Below, one piece after another: positions 1-10,654 of a stretch of 64,000 bases of DNA. The DNA lies in assembly GCA_963829235.1 (NCBI GenBank), contig CAWHIF010000005.1:281125-345124 (forward strand), given 5' to 3'. The notes under the pieces were generated by a model. That model searched no databases. It had not been told where the DNA came from and saw only the letters and a program-made list of their open reading frames with translations. The translations under genes and the position numbers were made by a program. The stretch comes from Bog-756 sp963829235. Lineage in GTDB: Bacteria > Actinomycetota > Acidimicrobiia > Acidimicrobiales > RAAP-2. Each line of letters starts with the position of its first letter. Within the stretch, counting starts at the first letter, position 1.

Positions 1-1697
1 CACGACGTCCCCGTCTTCGCCCAGATCAACCACAACGGCGGCCAGGCCTCGAGCATGTACTCGCGGCTGCCGGTGTGGGCGCCGAGCCCGGTCGCCGACC
101 CCCTGTTCCGCGAGGTGCCGAAGGCGGTCGAGCTCCACGAGATCGCAGAGATCGTCGACGGGTACGCCACCGTGGCCGGGCACTGCGTCGAGGGCGGTTT
201 CGACGGGGTCGAGCTGCAGTGCTCCCACTCGTCGATCGTGCGCGGGTTCCTGTCCCCGGCCACCAACCGGCGGACCGACGAGTACGGCGGCACGTTGGTC
301 AACCGCTCACGCCTGCTGCTGGAGATCGTCGACGCGGTACGCGAGGTCATCGGCGGCGGCCGGGCCCTCGGGGTGCGCCTGTGCGGGGACGAGCTGATCG
401 AGGGCGGCACCGACATCGAGCGATGCGGTGGCCGTCGCCCGGCTGGTCGACGCCACCGGTCGGGTCGACTACATCAACACGTCGATCGGCGTGGCCACCG
501 CCACCTTGTACATGATCGAAGCCAGCATGCAGATCCCGCCCGGGTACGCCATGTTCATCCCGAGCGCCATACGGGCCGCGGTCGGCGTGCCGGTCGTCGG
601 GGTGGGCCGGTTCAAGGACCCGAGACAGGCCGACCGCGCCCTCCAGGACGGGCTCTGCGACCTGGTCGGCGTGGTCCGGGGCCAGATCGCCGATCCCGAC
701 TTCGCGGCCAAGGCCCGTTCGGGCCACGCCACCGACATCCGTACCTGCCTCTCCTGCAACCAGGAGTGCGTCGGTCGGATGGGGCTCAACCGCTGGCTCG
801 GCTGTATCGAGAACCCGAGGACCGGACGCGAGTCGACCGCGCTCCCCGCACCCGGCCGCCGCCGGAAGGTGGTGGTGGTCGGCGGCGGACCCGGCGGACT
901 GCAGGCCGCGGTGTCGGCGGCCGAGCGGGGGCACCGGGTGACCCTGTTCGAACGGCGCGACCGGCTCGGCGGCCAGGTGCAGGTGGCCGCGACCGTCCCC
1001 AGCCGGGCGGAGTTCCTCGACATCACCCGCAACCTCGTGGTGGCGGCACGACGGCTGGGCGTGGACCTGGTCACCTCGACCACGGCCACCCGGGCCGAGG
1101 TCGAGGCCGTGCACCCCGACGCGGTGATCGTGGCCACCGGGGCCCGGCCGGCCCGGCCGTGGTGGGCCGGAGACAACCCCCGGGTGGTCGACGTCCGCGA
1201 TGTCCTCGAGGGCAGGGCCGATCCCGCGGGCCGGGTGGTCGTGGTCGACGAGCTCGGGTTCCACCAGGCCACCTCGACCGCGGAGCTGCTGGCCGACCGG
1301 GGCTGCCAGGTGGACATCGTGACCAACGGGATGGTGGTGGCCCAGGACCTCGGCATCACCCTGGACATGGAGACGTGGAACGTGAAGGCCCACGCCAAGG
1401 GGATCGGGCAGCGCGGTCGACCTGGTGCCCATGGGCGTGCACCCGGACCCGGACGATGCCGTTGCCCGCGACGGGGTGGGTCGGGTCGTGCTCAGCCTGC
1501 AGCACCACCCGACCGGCACCGACCACGAACTGGCGTGCGACTGGGTGGTCTGCTCCGTGCACCAGGAGCCCGAGGACGAACTGTGGCGGGCCCTCAGGGA
1601 CAGCCCCTTCCCGGTGTACCGCGTCGGCGACTGCCTGGCTCCCCGGCGCGCGCATGCCGCCGTGATCGAAGGCCACCGGGTGGCGGTGTCGCTGTGA
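1..1697 (+). CDS. Mycofactocin-system OYE/FadH-family flavin oxidoreductase (5' truncated, frameshifted)
   Basis: The gene is cut by the left edge. The N-terminal part is an old-yellow-enzyme barrel (active-site-like INHNGGQ near the start, then a long barrel segment). Next comes an iron-sulfur motif, CLSCNQEC around 750-775 with a further Cys about 11 residues on, and then an NAD/FAD-binding domain opening with VVVVGGGPGG near 870. This order is that of 2,4-dienoyl-CoA reductase/trimethylamine dehydrogenase-like enzymes, a subgroup of which travels with mycofactocin genes. The reading frame breaks near 425 and again near 1405. On both sides the protein sequence is continuous and well conserved, so I read these as sequence errors. 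The stop at 1695-1697 overlaps the GTG of the next gene. Substrate unknown; the mycofactocin link is inferred from the neighbours. Confidence 0.85.
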
Positions 1698-2728
1698 GCG
1701 CCACCGGTGGTCACCCCGTGCCGGGCCCGGGCGCCGACGGCGCCGCCGCAGAGGCACTGGCCGTGGTGGTGGTGCGCGACGGCAGGCTGCCCGGCGGAGC
1801 CGACGACGCGGTGGCCGAAGCCGGGGGTGCGGCCGTCGTGGTCGGATCGGGGTCGGAGGCCGGGGCCCGTGCCCTGGTGGGCGCCCGTCAGGTCCGATGG
1901 GCCGAGACCGGCCTCGGCCTGCGGCCCGCCTCCCTGGCCCTGCGGCTGGCCCCGGTGCTCGACGATGTGCCGTTGGTGATCATGCCGGCGTCGCCCGACG
2001 GGCGTGACCTCGCCCCACGCCTGGCCGCCTCGCTGGGCCGCCATCTGGTGGCCCATGCCGTGAGCGCCGGTTGCCGGCCCGGGCCGCACGGTGGGCACCA
2101 GGTGTGGGCCACGGTGTCCCGACTCGACGACCGGGTGCTGGTGCCGGTCGAGGTGGACGGGCCCGCAGTGGTCACCCTGGTCCCCGGCGGTCGCACGGTC
2201 GGTCCGACCGAAAGCGCCTGCACGGTGGACGAGCTGGTGGGCCTGGCACCGGACCGGGCTGGCGCACGGCCCGGGCCGCCGGACCCCGAGGTCACCGCCG
2301 TCCTCGAGCCGGACGTGCACACGATGGACCTGGCCGACGCCACCCGGGTCATGGCCGGGGGTGCCGGGCTGGTGGCGGGATCGCGACGACCGGCGTGCCA
2401 CCGAGGTGTTCGAGCTGCTGGTGCAGGTGGCGGCGGCCATCGGGGGGTCGGCCGGCGCCACCCGGGTGGCCACCGACGCCGGGATGGACGGGCTACGAGC
2501 GTCAGATCGGCACCACCGGGGTGACCATCGATCCAGACCTGTACATCGCCCTCGGGGTGTCGGGGGCGGCGCAGCACGTGGGCGGGATCGGGGCTCCCCG
2601 GCACATCGTGAGCGTCAACACCGACCCGTCGGCGCCGATGACGACCATGGCCGACCTCGGGCTGGTCACGGACGCCCAGGCCCTGCTGGTCGAGCTGGGC
2701 CGTCGGTTCGGGGTGGGCCATGTGCTGA
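1694..2728 (+). CDS. Electron transfer flavoprotein alpha subunit, mycofactocin-associated (frameshifted)
   Basis: ETF alpha binds FAD and, with ETF beta, accepts electrons from flavin dehydrogenases. The protein starts at a GTG overlapping the previous stop (GTGA). It has an N-terminal ETF domain and a recognisable C-terminal FAD domain: ALGVSGAAQHVGGI followed by IVSVNTDPSAPM near 2550-2640, the usual ETF alpha signature. Frame breaks near 2388 and 2490 have to be bridged to read it, and the exact 3' end near 2720 is uncertain for the same reason. I take the TGA at 2726-2728 as the likely stop. It lies between the OYE-like gene and a FixC-like dehydrogenase, so electrons probably pass from ETF to that quinone-linked enzyme. 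The family call is firm; the partner dehydrogenase is inferred. Confidence 0.82.
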
Positions 2729-4047
2729 GGACCGCCCCGACGATGCGGCCACCTTCGACGCCGTCGTGGTGGGAGCCGGTCCGGCCGGGTCCGCCGCCGC
2801 CCTGGCGCTGGCCCGGGCCGGCCGGTCGGTGGTCATGGTCGAGCGCGGCCCGTTCCCCGGATCGAAGAACGTCTACGGCGGTGTCGTCTACGGGCGGGTG
2901 CTCGACGCCATCGTCCCCGGGTGGTGGGAGGAGGTGCCGGTCGAGCGGTGGGTGGTCCGGCGGTCGACCCTCATGATGACCCGGACCCAGTCCCTGTCCA
3001 TCGACTACCGGTCGGAGGCCTGGGGTACCGCGCCATTCAACGGCATGACCACCGTGCGCTCGCACTTCGACTCGTGGCTGGCGGCCAAGGCCACCGACGC
3101 CGGGGCCCGGTTGCTGACCTCCACCGTGGCCCTCGGGCTGGTGACGGACGGGCACGGCCGGGTGGTGGGCGTTCGCACCGACCGGGACGGCGCGGAGCTC
3201 CGGGCCAGGGTGGTCATCGCCTGTGACGGGGTGAACTCCTTCCTGGCCAAGGAGGCCGGGCTGATGGCGCGCGCCGAGGCCTCCCATCACACCCTCGGCG
3301 TGAAGGAGGTGCTCGATCTCCCCCCGGAGACGATCAACGAGCGGTTCGGGGTGCAGGGACACGAAGGGGTGGACATCGAGATGCTGGGCTGCACCGGCGA
3401 CGTGCCCGGAGGCGGCTTCCTCTACACCAACGCGGCCACGGTGAGCGTCGGCGTGGTCGTGTCGCTCCCCCACCTGGCCGCCTCCGGCATCCGCCCCGAA
3501 GCGCTCATCGCCGACCTCAAGGACCATCCCTCGATCGCTCCCTACCTGCGCGGGTCCACCCTCCGCGAGTATGCGGCCCACCTCATCCCCGAAGGCGGCT
3601 ACGACACCATGCCCGCCCTGGCCACCGACGGCCTGGTCATCGCCGGCGACGCCGCGGCCATGACCCTGGCCGCCGGCATGTGGCTGGAGGGAGTCAACTT
3701 CGCCATCGGATCGGGGTACGCCGCCGGCCGGGCGGCCGACCGCGCCATGGCCGCAGGGCGACTGCTCGGCCCGCGGCCTGGCCTCCTACCGCGCCGACCT
3801 CGAGCGGCAGTTCGTCCTGGCCGACCACAAGCGGCTGCGCAAGGCTCCGGCCCTGGTGCTGTCCGATCGGGTCCAACGCCGCTACCCCGGGCTCCTCTGC
3901 GACATCGCCGACGGGATGTTCACCGTGACCAATCCCACTCCCAAGCCGGGTGGTCTCCGGCTCACCCGTGCCGCGGCGGCCAGGCACGGCGTCAAGCTGC
4001 GTGAGCTGGCCGCCGACACCCTGCGGGGCCTGAGGATCTTCGGATGA
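2720..4047 (+). CDS. FixC-like FAD-dependent ETF-quinone oxidoreductase (frameshifted)
   Basis: This FAD enzyme belongs to the FixC / ETF:quinone oxidoreductase family, which passes electrons from ETF to membrane quinones. The Rossmann motif VVVGAGPAGSAAAL is near 2763, ERGPFPGSKNVYGG follows near 2850, and the FAD-binding GLVIAGDAAAM is near 3630, with a hydrophobic GMWLEGVNFAI stretch after it. The frame breaks near 3765, and the C-terminal part (QFVLADHKRLRKAP onward) continues in another frame to the TGA at 4045-4047. The start is unclear because of a likely base loss near 2720-2735: an ATG at 2720 overlaps the upstream stop but is out of frame with the domain. It is followed directly by a FixX-like ferredoxin, as in fixABCX operons. 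Confidence 0.83.
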
Positions 4048-4405
4048 GCCCGCCCGACGAGGTCGACGAGGGCAGCGGGGGCGGCGGGGCGGCGGCGGTG
4101 GCGGCGACGCCGGCGAACGCTGGCGCGGCGTCTCCTTCGAGGACCGCATGGCCACGGTGGACTTCCGGGTCGGCGAGCGGGCCCACATCACCGTCGACTC
4201 CGACGTCTGCCGCTCGTGCACCACCCGGGCCTGTGTGACCGCGTGCCCGGCCGACCTGTTCGCCCCCACCTCCGACGGGGGCATCCTCTTCAACTACGAG
4301 GAGTGCTTCGAGTGCGGGACCTGCTACATGGTCTGCAACGAGGAGGGCGCCATCACCTGGACCTATCCCGACGGCGGTCACGGCGTCGTCTTCCACCACG
4401 GATGA
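4044..4405 (+). CDS. FixX-like ferredoxin
   Basis: This small iron-sulfur protein is the usual partner of FixC-like dehydrogenases. The conserved part begins around the ATG at 4148 (MATVDFRVGERAHITVDSD) and carries Cys-rich clusters: CRSCTTRACVTACP, then CFECGTCYMVC. An ATG at 4044 overlaps the upstream stop (ATGA) and probably is the true start. Its frame reads a Gly/Ala-rich stretch and must shift near 4110 to join the ferredoxin, whose frame reads GVSFEDRMATVDF just before 4148, a usual FixX N-terminus. If no shift exists, the start is the ATG at 4148, giving 85 residues. The stop overlaps the ATG of ETF beta. Confidence 0.85.
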
Positions 4406-5366
4406 GTGCACCGGTGGGCGACCAGGACAGCCCCTTGGTGGTGGCCTGCCTGAGGATCACCGACCTGCGGCCGGAGGTCGATCCGCTCACCGGCTCGGTG
4501 CGCCGGGACGCGTGGGGCATCGGCCTCTCCGCCGCCGACCAAGCCGCACTCGAGCACGCGCTGCGCATCCGCGACGCGTGGTCGGGCCGGCTGTTGGCCG
4601 TGGCCGCCGGGCCGGCCACGGTCGAGCCGGTACTGCGCGACGTGGCCGCCCTCGGCGCCTCGGTGTTGCGGATCCCGACGCCCGACCTCGGGATCGAGCA
4701 CGGGTACGCACGGGAATTGGGAGCCGACGAGCACGAGCTGGCCCGCACGCTGGCCGCCGCCATCAGGCCATGGGGTCGAGCCTCGCTGGTGGTCTGCGGC
4801 GACCGCTCGGTCGATCGGGGCACCGGTGCCCTCCCCGCATTTCTCGCTCACGAACTGGGTGCCGCCCAGGCCCTCGGACTGGTGGCGCTCGAGGCGGGCC
4901 CGGCCGGCGACGGGGTGCTGGTGGCCGAGCGCCGACTCGACGGCGGCTGGCGCGAGCAGCTGCGGGTGCCACTGCCCGCCGTGTGCTCGGTGGAAGGGGC
5001 CGGGACCCGGTTGCGGCGGGCCTCCCTGGCCGGCGCCCTGGCCGCGGAGGGGATGACGCGTCCCGGTGGAGAACATCCGGCCCTCCGAGACCGTCGAAGC
5101 CGCGGGCGGGCGGGGTCCGGTCCAGGTGGGCCCGAGCCGGGCCTTCACGCCCCGGGCCCGGGTACTGCCGGCTCCCGAGGGGGCCGATCCGCGGCTCCGG
5201 CTGCTGGCCCTGACCGGCGCACTGGTGTCCCACGATCCGCCGACCGTCGTCGGGCCGGTGGGGAGCCGGCGAGGCGGCCGACGTGCTGGTCGGCTTCCTG
5301 GTGCGCCACGGCTACCTCGACCGGCCGCCGGATCCGGACGGTGCTGCGGCCGAGGTCGAACCGTGA
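4402..5366 (+). CDS. Electron transfer flavoprotein beta subunit, mycofactocin-associated (frameshifted)
   Basis: ETF beta is the second half of the ETF heterodimer. It starts at an ATG overlapping the ferredoxin stop. Typical features are an early LRITDLRPEVDPLTG segment, a dense helical domain, and LVVCGDRSVDRGTGALPAFLAHELG near 4790-4860, the segment that in ETF beta contacts the nucleotide. Frame breaks occur near 5065 and 5265; the latter looks like two lost G residues in a GC-rich run. The last residues (EAADVLVGFLVRHGYL) are in the third frame and stop at 5364-5366. The GTG of the next gene overlaps that stop. ETF alpha and beta are separated here by fixC/fixX-like genes, a rearranged fix order. 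Confidence 0.8.
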
Positions 5367-6050
5367 ACCGGCTCGAGGGGTTGACCTGGCCGGACGTGGC
5401 CCGCGCTGGCCGGACCGGGCCGGACGCTCCTCATCCCGGTGGGCTCGACCGAGCAGCACGGACCGCATCTCCCGCTCACCACCGATACCGACATCGCGGT
5501 GGCCGTGGCCGACGCGGCCGCCCGGCGCCACGGGCATCTGCTGGTGGCTCCGCCGCTGGCCTACGGGTCCAGCGGCGAGCATCAGGACTTCCCCGGAACC
5601 CTGTCCATCGGCGCCGACGCCTCGGAGCTCGTCCTCGTCGAGCTGGGCCGATCGGCCGCAGTGGACTTCGCCGCCGTCGTCCTGGTGTCGACCCACGGTG
5701 GCAATTCCGTGCCCGTGGCCCGGGCCGTGGCCCGGCTCGGCGCCGAGGGCCATGCCGTGGTGGCATGGTCCCCGAGCTGGCCCGGCGACCTGCACGCCGG
5801 CCGGACCGAGACCTCTCTGATGCTGGCCATCGCGCCCGAGCGGGTGCACCTCGACCGGGCCGAGGCCGGCGACCGGCGGCCCATCGGCACGCTGCTGCCC
5901 ATCCTCCGCCGGCATGGGGTGCGGGCCGTGAGCCCGAACGGGGTCCTCGGCGACCCGGCCGGTGCCACCGCCGAGGAAGGGCACCGGCTGCTGACCGACG
6001 CCGTCGACGAGCTCATCGGTGTGGCCCGGGGGCTGGAGACGACTCGATGA
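5363..6050 (+). CDS. mftE: Mycofactocin peptidase MftE, creatininase family (frameshifted)
   Basis: MftE releases the C-terminal Val-Tyr-derived dipeptide from the processed MftA precursor during mycofactocin synthesis. The creatininase-fold metal-binding motif is clear: PVGSTEQHGPHLPLTTDTDI near 5430-5490, followed by GSSGEHQDFPGTLSIG near 5570 and VSTHGGNS near 5690, which supply the His/Glu/Asp metal ligands of the family. The start is a GTG overlapping the ETF beta stop. The frame breaks near 5415 between the N-terminal helix and the metal motif. At about 228 residues it has the usual length. Position between ETF beta and the SDR gene supports the assignment. Confidence 0.9.
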
Positions 6051-6119
6051 TGGAGGCAGGTCGATGAACAGGGTGGCAGGTCGATGAACAGGGTGGCAGG
6101 TCGATGAACAGGGTGGCAG
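6044..6119 (+). repeat. 20-bp direct repeat, three tandem copies, at the SDR start
   Basis: The unit ATGAACAGGGTGGCAGGTCG occurs with ATG at 6064, 6084 and 6104; a shorter degenerate relative lies at 6046-6063. Each copy carries an ATG and an AG-rich stretch that would precede the next ATG. Because 20 is not a multiple of three, the three ATGs fall in three different frames. Only the last one (6104) opens the dehydrogenase. Confidence 0.9.
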
Positions 6120-6922
6120 TGGTGACAGGAGCGGCACGCGGCATCGGTGCCGCCACCGTCCGGGCGCTGGCCGCGGCCGGCTGGTCGGTCGTGGCCGTGG
6201 ACCGGGCCGGGGACGACCCGCGGCTCCCCTACCGGATGGGCACCCGGGCCGAGCTGGACGCGGTGGTGGCCTCGGCCCTGGCCCTGCCGGCTGATGCATC
6301 CGGTGCCCGCGGGCCCGACCGGGTGGTGGCCCGGGTGGCCGACACCACCGATCCCGAGGCACTGGGCCGGGCCGTGTCGACGGCCGAGGACCGGTTCGGC
6401 GGGCTCGATGCCATGGTGGCGGTGGCCGGGGTCATCGCCGGTGGCGTGCCGCTGTGGGAGATGCCCGGTGACCAGCTGGGCGCCGTTCTCGGGGTGGACC
6501 TGGGTGGTCCGATCACGGCGGCCCGGGTCGGGATCCCCGCCCTGCTCCGTCGCCCCGCCCCCCGCCAGGGCCGGTTCCTCGCCGTCGCCTCGGCCGCAGC
6601 CACCCGGGGCCTGCCCAGACTGGCCGCCTACGGCGCGGCCAAGGCGGGGGTGGCCGGACTGGTCCGGGGCCTGGCCGCCGACCTCGCCGGCACCGGGATC
6701 ACCGCCAACGCGGTCAGCCCCGGCTCGACGGCCACCGCCATGCTGGACGAGAGTGCCCGCCTCTACGGGCTCGACGACACCCGATCGTTCGCCGACCAGC
6801 AACCGGTCGGCCGCCTGCTCGCCCCCGAGGAGGTGGCGGCGGCGCTGGTGTGGCTGGCCGGGACGGACAGCGGTGCCCTGACCGGGGCGGTGATCCCGGT
6901 GGACGGCGGTCTCTCGTTGTGA
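6104..6922 (+). CDS. Mycofactocin-coupled SDR family oxidoreductase
   Basis: This is a 272-residue short-chain dehydrogenase. It shows the cofactor motif TGAARGIG at residues about 8-15, the VAVAGVIAGG region, the catalytic Ser region (AVASAAATRGL) and the YGAAKAGVAG motif with catalytic Tyr and Lys. Between the first beta-alpha units is an unusually long segment (about residues 37-75, from PRLPYRMGTRAELDAVV to GPDRVV). Such an insertion marks SDRs that hold their NAD tightly and depend on mycofactocin as external electron acceptor. That coupling is established for the subfamily; applying it here rests on the insertion and on mftE/mftF flanking the gene. The start is the last ATG of a tandem repeat. 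The stop overlaps the GTG of mftF. Confidence 0.9.
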   Translation: MNRVAVVTGAARGIGAATVRALAAAGWSVVAVDRAGDDPRLPYRMGTRAELDAVVASALALPADASGARGPDRVVARVADTTDPEALGRAVSTAEDRFGGLDAMVAVAGVIAGGVPLWEMPGDQLGAVLGVDLGGPITAARVGIPALLRRPAPRQGRFLAVASAAATRGLPRLAAYGAAKAGVAGLVRGLAADLAGTGITANAVSPGSTATAMLDESARLYGLDDTRSFADQQPVGRLLAPEEVAAALVWLAGTDSGALTGAVIPVDGGLSL

Positions 6923-8506
6923 CCCCGCTGCCGGAGGGGTTCGGACTGGTGCTCGACCGGTCGGTGCGGACCTTCCGGAACGGGACCGTCCTGGTCGGTG
7001 GGCATCCCGGGCGGCTGGTCACCCTGACGGCCGACGGCGTGGCCGCGCTGTCCTCACTGCTGGCCGGAGAGCCGGCCACGGCCGGCTCCCGGCGGCTCGG
7101 CCGTCGGCTGGTCGATGCCGGGATGGCCCATCCCTGGTCGACGACGGTGCCGGCCACCGGGGACGACACGCCGGGCCGCGGCGTGGGCCTGACCGTCGTG
7201 GTGCCGGTCCACAACGCCGGCTCGTCACTCGACCGTTGCCTCGGTTCGCTGGGGGCGGGGGTGGCGGTGGTGGTGGTCGACGATGCGTCCGACGACCCCG
7301 ACGCGGTGGCCCGGGTGTGCCGGCGCCACGGGGCCCGGTTGATCCGCCGGGCGACCAACGGGGGTCCGGCGGCGGCGCGCAACCAGGCACTGGAGGTCGT
7401 GGGCACCGACTTGGTGGCCTTCGTGGACAGCGACTGCAGGGTGACCGACGGGTGGCTCGGACGCCTGGTCTGGATGTTCGACGATCCCGACCTCGGGGCG
7501 ATCGCTCCCCGGGTCCGACCCGATCGCTCCGGCGCGAACGCCGTCCGGCGCGTGCCTGACACGGTTCGCGGACGCGCACTCCGCCCTCGACATGGGAACG
7601 GCGCCGGGCGAGGTCGGCCCGGACAAGGCGGTCCGCTACGTGCCCACCGCGGCCCTGGTGGCGCGGCGGGAGGCGCTGGCCACGGGCTTCGACCCCGCCC
7701 TCCGGGTGGGCGAGGACGTGGACCTGGTCTGGCGCCTCGTCGACCGCGGCTGGCACGTCCGGTACGAGCCGACGGCGACCGTGTTCCACGAGGAGCCCCC
7801 GACGTGGCCACGGACGCTGGCCCGGCGCTTCCGGTACGGCACGTCGGCGGGTCCGCTGTCGAAGCGGCACCCGGGCCGGCTGGCCCCGGTGGAGCTCCGT
7901 CCCTGGCCGACGGCCGCCGCCGTCGCCGCCCTGACCGGCCGACCACGTACCGCCGCCGTGGTGGTGTCGGCATCGGCCGCCCTCCTGGCCCGGCGCGTCC
8001 GTCACCACGGCATCCCCCTGACGCTGACCGTCCGCTGGAGTGCGGAGGCGACGGCGTGGACCGTGGTGGGAGTGGGCCGGGCCGCCACCATGCTGGCCGC
8101 GCCGGTCCTGGCGGTGGCCCTGCTCCGGCGGCAGCCGGGTGGCGGCCTGCTGGTCCTGGTCCCGGCGGCGGTCGAATGGTGGCGGCGTCGTCCCGACCTC
8201 GATCCGATCCGGTGGACGCTGGCCTCCATCGCCGACGACGTGGCCTACGGGGCAGGGGTATGGGCAGGGTGCCTGCGCTGGCGATCGTTCGGGCCGCTGG
8301 TCCCCACGATCGCGATGGGGTCTCGGACCCGGGCGCCGTCGCCCAGGGAGGACCCCGACCCGAGTGTCGCCCGTCTTCGGTGGACGAGACCGATCTCATC
8401 ACCTTCGAAGATGGCGAATCCGCCTAAGAATCCGTGGTCACCATGTAATACTTGGTGGTCGGTGACCACGTGCGCCGGGGGGAAGGCGGGTCGGAGTGAT
8501 CACTGA
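6919..8506 (+). CDS. mftF: Mycofactocin glycosyltransferase MftF (frameshifted)
   Basis: MftF adds beta-1,4-glucose units to mycofactocin. The start is a GTG overlapping the SDR stop. The N-terminal domain of about 85 residues is followed by a GT2 domain: LTVVVPVHNAGSSL near 7190, VVVVDDASDD, and FVDSDCRVTDGW near 7420, where DSD is the metal/nucleotide motif. The frame breaks near 7560 and resumes with VGEDVDLVWRLVDRG (ED motif) near 7710 and a C-terminal membrane-associated part. Homologues are near 470 residues, which would end about 8320. From there two readings exist: the current frame runs to 8506 through an inverted repeat, or a second shift leads to an acidic tail ending at 8427. The 3' end is therefore uncertain. 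Confidence 0.87.
8433..8470 (+). promoter_or_regulatory. Inverted repeat around an extended -10-like box
   Basis: CGTGGTCACC (8433-8442) and GGTGACCACG (8461-8470) are perfect 10-bp inverted copies with an 18-nt spacer. The spacer contains TGTAATACT (8444-8452), which fits an extended -10 element (TGn plus AATACT). A start near 8459 would give a short leader to the GTG at 8496. It could be an operator overlapping a promoter for the membrane protein gene, or a hairpin at the end of mftF. Confidence 0.5.
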
Positions 8507-10578
8507 GAACCTACAGGTGCAGGGTGCGCCCTCGGTAGGGCGCGACAACGGGGCCCCGGACCCGGGGACGATGGGCAACGCACGGCGCGTCCGACTCGGC
8601 TGCGCCCCACCGGTGGCGGGCGCTGTTGCTAGCCGGGTTCGGGTACCTCATCCTCTCGGTGTTCATCTGGTCGACCGTGTGGACGAGCCACCCGACCTCC
8701 ACCACCACCTGCGGCTGCGGCGACACGTCGCTGTTCACCTGGTTCATCGCATGGCCGGCCTACGCCATCTCCCACGGCCTGGATCCGATCTACTCGACGG
8801 CCATGCACTACCCGGTCGGCGTCAACCTGTTGGCCAACACCAGCGTGTTGGCCATCGGAGTGCTCCTGGCTCCGATCACCTGGATCTTCGGCCCGATCGC
8901 CAGCTTGAACGTGGCGTTGACCCTCGCCCCGGTCCTCTCGTCACTGGCCATGTTCGTGCTCCTCCGCCGCTGGGTCACGTGGATGCCGGCCGCCTTCTTC
9001 GGTGGCCTGTTCTACGGCTTCTCCCCCTTCATCCTGGTCGTCCTCACCGATGCCCATCTGATGCTCGGGCTGGCGGTGGTCCCGCCTCTGTTCATCATCT
9101 GTCTGGACGAGTTACTGATCCGGCAACGCCGACGACCGGTTGTGGTCGGGATCGCCCTCGGGCTGCTCGTGACGCTCCAGTTCTTCATCGGCACCGAGGT
9201 GCTCGCCATCACGGTGATCGTGGGTGCCGTCGGCGTCGCCGTCATCGTCGTCTACGCCGCCTGGCGCCACCCGGACACCCTCCGGAGCCGGGCCAGGCCA
9301 GCCGCGGTCGGACTCGGTGCCGGTGTGATCACCGCGGTGGTGCTCCTGGCCATCCCGACCTGGATCGCGCTGGCCGGTCCCGCACACTTCTCCGGCGGGT
9401 TGATCTGGCCCTACGGCAAATACGACGTCCTGCGGAACAGACCCACCTCGCTCAGGTACTTCGTCCAACCGTGGCCGTCCTCGTACACACGCCCGCTGCG
9501 CCTTCTCGCCCACTCGTACGTGGGTGGGAACCAGGGGCCCGTCCTTTCATTCCAGTACTTCGGTTTCGGCGTGCTCGTCGTGGTGATCGGCGGTGTCGTC
9601 GCCTGGCGCCGCGACCGTCGTCTCTGGCTGTTCGGAGCGATGGCGCTGGTGTCGGTCGTGCTGTCCCTCGGTGTAGGCAGGCAGCTGCTGACCAAGGTGC
9701 CGCTCGTGGAGAACATCGTTCCCTACCGGTTCGTCCTCATCACCTACCTCACTGTGGCGGTCCTGTTGGGATTGATCGTCGAGCACGTGTACGTGGCCGT
9801 GAACCACCACCTCGGTACAGCGCGGGCGCGGTCAGCCGGACAGGCAGCCGTCGGGGCGCCGTCGTGGTGGCGGCGTCGGGCGGGGGCCGCTATTGCCGTG
9901 GTGGTGGCGGCGATCGCCATCGTCCCGCCCGCTTCCTATCTCGCGCAGGGCATTCCCATCACCACCCAGCCGGTGGATCTTCCCACCTGGTTCCGAACCG
10001 TCGCCCCGCACTTGCAGGGGCATCAGGTCCTGCTCGTGCTGCCGGCGCCGTTCCTCTCGCCCGACAACGCCATGACGTGGCAGGCGGTGAGCGGGATGCA
10101 CTTCTCCATGGTCGGGGAGGGAGGTCCGGCCGGCATCCTCCAGCGGGTGGTGAAGGAGCAGGCCGGAGCCGCGGTCATCTCCGACCTCTCGGTACCCGCG
10201 GGAGCCCCGGAGCCCAATGGGGCCCTCGAGACCATTCGTGTGGCCAACACCATCAAGCCGGAGTACATCCTCGCGGTCCGACAGGCGCTCGAGGAGTGGG
10301 GAGTCACGATGGTGGTCATACCGGATCAACGCAACCTTCCCGGCTATGACCAGATGCCTTCCGTGACCTTCGCCGCCGCACTGGTATCGGCCTCGACCGG
10401 GCAGCGACCGATCCATCAGGCCGACGCATGGGTGTGGACCGGCGTGGATCACGCACCTCCACCGGTGATCTCGTCGACCGCGCATTTTTCGACATGCATC
10501 AAAGGTCTGCCCCCTCACGGTGTGGCCGCCGTGGCGACGGCGACTGACTGCGTCCTCGATGATCCGTCGCAGCCGTAG
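8496..10578 (+). CDS. Large GT-C-like polytopic membrane protein
   Basis: A membrane protein with about ten or more hydrophobic helices and a C-terminal extracytoplasmic part (from about 9960). Conserved-looking stretches include FTWFIAWPAYAISHGLDPIY, HYPVGVNLLANTSVLAIGV and GFSPFILVVLTDAHLM. These resemble actinobacterial membrane glycosyltransferases of the GT-C fold that use lipid-linked sugars; I know no named function. The continuous frame begins near 8539, with a TTG at 8626. The better start is the GTG at 8496, which overlaps the mftF stop and has GGAG-like bases before it; reaching the main frame requires a shift near 8560-8610. A Cys pair in the first loop (TCGCGD) is unusual for the fold. 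Confidence 0.65.
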
Positions 10579-10608
10579 CCCTGGACCACTCTCCGTCACT
10601 TGAGGGTT

Positions 10609-10624
10609 ACCCTGTGAGCAGGGT
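10609..10624 (+). terminator. Short hairpin after the membrane protein gene
   Basis: ACCCTG-TGAG-CAGGGT forms a 6-bp stem with a tetraloop 31 nt after the stop at 10578. No T-run follows, so termination is only a suggestion. Confidence 0.3.
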
Positions 10625-10654
10625 GAATGCCTCACGAATGCCACCCGCGGTCGA

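Noticed and set aside
347..2473. Leftward open frame of about 700 codons opposite the OYE and ETF alpha genes
   Set aside because: It mirrors the codon structure of the real genes, is rich in His, Arg and Gly without domains, and arises because high-GC DNA has few stops.
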